Below are positions 7,232 to 9,088 of a DNA stretch of 9,088 bases, piece after piece. Source of the DNA: Saprospiraceae bacterium (GTDB lineage: Bacteria; Bacteroidota; Bacteroidia; Chitinophagales; Saprospiraceae); assembly GCA_020437045.1 (NCBI GenBank), contig JAGQWV010000685.1:1-9088 (forward strand), read 5' to 3'. The translations under genes and the position numbers were made by a program. Position 1 is the stretch's first letter. Each line of letters opens with the position of its first letter. A model generated the notes under the pieces. The model ran no database searches. It was given only the letters and a program-made list of their open reading frames with translations, and had not been told where the DNA came from.

Positions 7232-7257
7232 TTATTGGAAATCTAAATCATTTAGCA

Positions 7258-8721
7258 ATGAAAATCTTAACCTTAACTCCACTTCTTATCCTGTGCATTT
7301 TCATATCACTGCAAGCGCAGCAAAGCGACCCATTACAGATCGACCGGAAGCGCGCTAAAATCATGGAGTCGTACATCCCTGATGTCATTGTCCAGTCAAC
7401 CGCCTTAATCGAAGCATCGGATGGCAATCCCAGGCATATACTGGTCAGGGGATATACGATGCCTTCCAATTATTTCCTAATGCGATTTCCGGTGGATGCC
7501 TGGAACGAAAAAATTTTCATGGATGGCTGTGGCTTGGGATGCGGGACATTGCCAACCGATATTTCGGGAAAATTAAAAAAAGCGCTCCAGCGAGGATATG
7601 CCACTGCTACCACGAACTCCGGACATTGGGGCACCAGTATTCGAGATTTTACCTGGGCCCACAATAATCGGCAGGCCGAAATAGACTTCGCTCACCGGGC
7701 GGTGCATGAAACTTTGCGGGCCACCACGGAATTGGTAAAAGCCTTTTATAATCGCGACCCGGCTCTCTCCTATTTCTGGTCTTGTTCTAATGGAGGACGA
7801 CAGGCAGTGATGACAGCAGCACTATATCCAGGTGATTTTGACGGCGTAATCTCAGAGGCACCGGTTCTGGATTGGTCAAAGCTCATGATCTTGTATGCCT
7901 GGCTTCGCCAAACCAATACCGGGCCAGATCGAAAAGATATTATCACCCGGAAAGATCTCGCACTTGTTAGCCAATTGCTTTATCAGGAGTGTGATAAATT
8001 GGATGGAAAGGCGGATGGGTTAATTGATGATCCCTCCAGGTGCTCCTTTGATTTAAATTCTTTACGCTGTCAGGATGGACCAGATTGCCTAAGTCCCGAA
8101 AAAGTGGAAGTATTAAAAAAATGGTACCGGGGACCGGAAAATTCGAAAGGAGAGAAGGTGCTGGCACATGGAATTGCGCTTTCTTCCGAACCCTATTGGG
8201 GGTGGCTGCTTGGGGCCACGGATGAAGCTTTTGATGAATTTCCACCCTGGGATGAATTTATGCAATACATCACTTTCCAGACAGACCCGGGTGAGCATTA
8301 TTCCGTCTATGATTTCAATTTCGATGAGGACCCCAAAAAAATGACATTCATGAGTGATCTCCTCGATGCCAGCCATCAATCAATCCAATCATATAAAGAC
8401 GGAGGAGGAAAAATACTGATGTTTCACGGCATAGCTGATCCCCTTGTACCTTATCAATATTCCATCGATTATTTTCACCGCATTAATGACCTTTACGGAC
8501 AGGAGACTGATGATTTCTTTCGCTTATTTCTCATACCGGGTATGGACCATTGTTCCTATCAAACGCAACTGGGCATCAGCGACCAAAGTGTGGATCCTTT
8601 ATCGGCGCTGGAAACCTGGGTAGAAAAAGACAGGGCTCCTGATCAATTGCCTGTGATTCAGTACCTGGATGATGGATCAATAAAATCTCGCTTTTCCGTT
8701 TCTTCATATAGGGACCCCTGA
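7258..8721 (+). CDS. secreted tannase/feruloyl esterase family hydrolase
   Basis: The 487-residue product begins with a signal peptide (MKILTLTPLLILCIFISLQA, likely cut before Gln21), so it acts in the periplasm or outside. It fits the tannase family (PF07519), alpha/beta hydrolases that cleave aromatic acyl esters such as galloyl, feruloyl or related groups. The family's CS-D-HC arrangement is visible: C176-S177 in CSNGGRQ (nucleophile S177), D394 in GIADPLVP and H431-C432 in DHCS, where the two Cys normally form a disulfide joining the nucleophile and His. The segment C245-DKLDGKADGLIDDP to C262 resembles the family's calcium-binding lid loop with its own Cys pair. MDGCGLGCG (88-96) occupies the usual glycine-rich oxyanion region, with C91 and C95 inserted into it. 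Length is normal and the frame intact. ATG 7258 is the only start that keeps the signal peptide. It lies 154 bases after the HTCS gene on the same strand. The true substrate cannot be told from sequence. Confidence 0.9.
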   Translation: MKILTLTPLLILCIFISLQAQQSDPLQIDRKRAKIMESYIPDVIVQSTALIEASDGNPRHILVRGYTMPSNYFLMRFPVDAWNEKIFMDGCGLGCGTLPTDISGKLKKALQRGYATATTNSGHWGTSIRDFTWAHNNRQAEIDFAHRAVHETLRATTELVKAFYNRDPALSYFWSCSNGGRQAVMTAALYPGDFDGVISEAPVLDWSKLMILYAWLRQTNTGPDRKDIITRKDLALVSQLLYQECDKLDGKADGLIDDPSRCSFDLNSLRCQDGPDCLSPEKVEVLKKWYRGPENSKGEKVLAHGIALSSEPYWGWLLGATDEAFDEFPPWDEFMQYITFQTDPGEHYSVYDFNFDEDPKKMTFMSDLLDASHQSIQSYKDGGGKILMFHGIADPLVPYQYSIDYFHRINDLYGQETDDFFRLFLIPGMDHCSYQTQLGISDQSVDPLSALETWVEKDRAPDQLPVIQYLDDGSIKSRFSVSSYRDP

Positions 8722-8727
8722 TTAGTT

Positions 8728-8738
8728 TAAAGGACGAA
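8728..8738 (+). repeat. 11-mer TAAAGGACGAA, copy 2, upstream of the GH79-like gene
   Basis: This copy is identical to 7161-7171 and lies seven bases after the esterase stop, 160 bases before the next ATG. The flanking bases differ from copy 1 except for a T at the -1 side region, so the shared core is short. No dyad like that at 7170-7190 accompanies it. Confidence 0.35.
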
Positions 8739-8836
8739 TCACAAACTACATGCAAAAATTACTCTGGCCTCGGATAGCAGAAGATAGAAGACAGTAACTA
8801 CTAAGCAAGGGAGATCTAAGAGAGGAGAAAGCTCTA

Positions 8837-8868
8837 TTGATTCCTTCAGAAAACTTATATTACATTTT
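8837..8868 (+). promoter_or_regulatory. candidate promoter of the GH79-like gene
   Basis: TTG at 8837-8839 is followed after 21 bases by TACATTTT (8861-8868), one base off the Bacteroidota -7 box TAnnTTTG. The ATG at 8899 follows 30 bases later. No terminator hairpin is seen between the esterase stop and this point, so read-through from the esterase gene is also possible. Confidence 0.3.
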
Positions 8869-8898
8869 TATTACAATAGCAAGTGCTCACCTACTGTC

Positions 8899-9088
8899 AT
8901 GAAAAATTTATTAATTCTATCCTACTTCACCCTAATCGGCACCGTTTGTCTTGCCCAGATCAATTTGAAAGGACTAAAGCAAATAGGCACCGTAGATGAA
9001 CGGTTTCAATCATATAACATAGAAATGTGTGAGGTAATTGGGGGCGATTTCTGGATTCCCTATGAGTTGATTGATTCAGTCAGAAGGA
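8899..9088 (+). CDS. N-terminus of a secreted GH79-like (beta-glucuronidase/heparanase-type) glycoside hydrolase, partial
   Basis: The gene starts at ATG 8899 and runs off the window after 63 codons. The product begins with a signal peptide (MKNLLILSYFTLIGTVCLAQ, likely cut near LAQ), so it is exported. The mature start contains GTVDERFQSYNIEMCEVIGG followed by DFWIPY, which I recognise as the opening strand of GH79-type enzymes, retaining hydrolases that release glucuronic acid or its 4-O-methyl form from glycans. The catalytic Glu residues would lie beyond the window, so activity cannot be judged. A related clan-A hydrolase with a similar N-terminus is the main alternative. It stands 177 bases after the esterase gene on the same strand and may share its transcript or its regulator. 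Confidence 0.6.
   Translation, partial: MKNLLILSYFTLIGTVCLAQINLKGLKQIGTVDERFQSYNIEMCEVIGGDFWIPYELIDSVRR

Noticed and set aside
8750..8797. 15-codon ORF (MQKLLWPRIAEDRRQ) between the esterase and GH79-like genes
   Set aside because: It has no ribosome binding site, no attenuator-like hairpin after it and no family resemblance; short ATG frames of this size are expected by chance.
1..9088. tRNA, rRNA, CRISPR array, insertion sequence or SusC/SusD pair
   Set aside because: I looked for these on both strands and saw no cloverleaf, repeat-spacer array, transposase motif, TonB-dependent receptor or SusD-like signal.

Overview
The window looks like chromosomal DNA from a member of the Bacteroidota, most probably the Saprospiria/Cytophagia side of the phylum. 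The evidence is a giant hybrid two-component system (HTCS) regulator of the Bacteroidota type, an exact TAnnTTTG-type -7 box before one gene, weak or absent Shine-Dalgarno sequences, and AT-rich intergenic DNA. The taxon is inferred from architecture and style only; no marker gene is present.

Left part (1-1102). A possible tail of an upstream + strand gene is followed by a good rho-independent terminator at 58-91. Then comes a decayed minus-strand fragment (about 118-800) of a molybdopterin-binding oxidoreductase subunit (isoquinoline 1-oxidoreductase beta / xanthine dehydrogenase-like). It has lost both ends and carries a one-base frameshift near 403. From 800 to 1102 there is no intact gene: one short open remnant that looks like a membrane-protein C-terminus, and a perfect 12-bp inverted repeat at 984-1014.

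Middle (1103-2621). An intact minus-strand Fic-family protein has a DUF4172-like N-terminus, a class II inhibitory motif, a canonical Fic motif and a C-terminal winged helix-turn-helix. It has a plausible promoter and a small inverted repeat just upstream. The 412-bp divergent gap to the next gene holds a more GC-rich open stretch of unknown origin and AT-rich promoter-like DNA.

Right part (2622-9088). Three + strand genes form a likely functional unit: a 1493-residue HTCS sensor/regulator (two predicted seven-bladed propellers, Y_Y_Y, one membrane span, histidine kinase, receiver, AraC-type DNA-binding domain), a secreted tannase/feruloyl-esterase family hydrolase, and the first 63 codons of a secreted protein resembling GH79 beta-glucuronidase/heparanase-like enzymes. 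My working model is that the HTCS senses a plant- or algal-polysaccharide fragment in the periplasm and switches on the esterase and the glycosidase, which together would strip aromatic esters and uronic acids from a glycan. No SusC/SusD pair is visible. Each of the two gaps before the enzyme genes carries the same 11-mer (TAAAGGACGAA), and the first also holds a 21-bp dyad. These are the best candidates for regulator sites, although the dyad may be just a terminator.

I do not see a clearly new defence, mobile or RNA system. The most useful leads are the HTCS-esterase-GH79 locus, its intergenic sites, the lipobox on the HTCS, and the Fic gene sitting among gene remnants.
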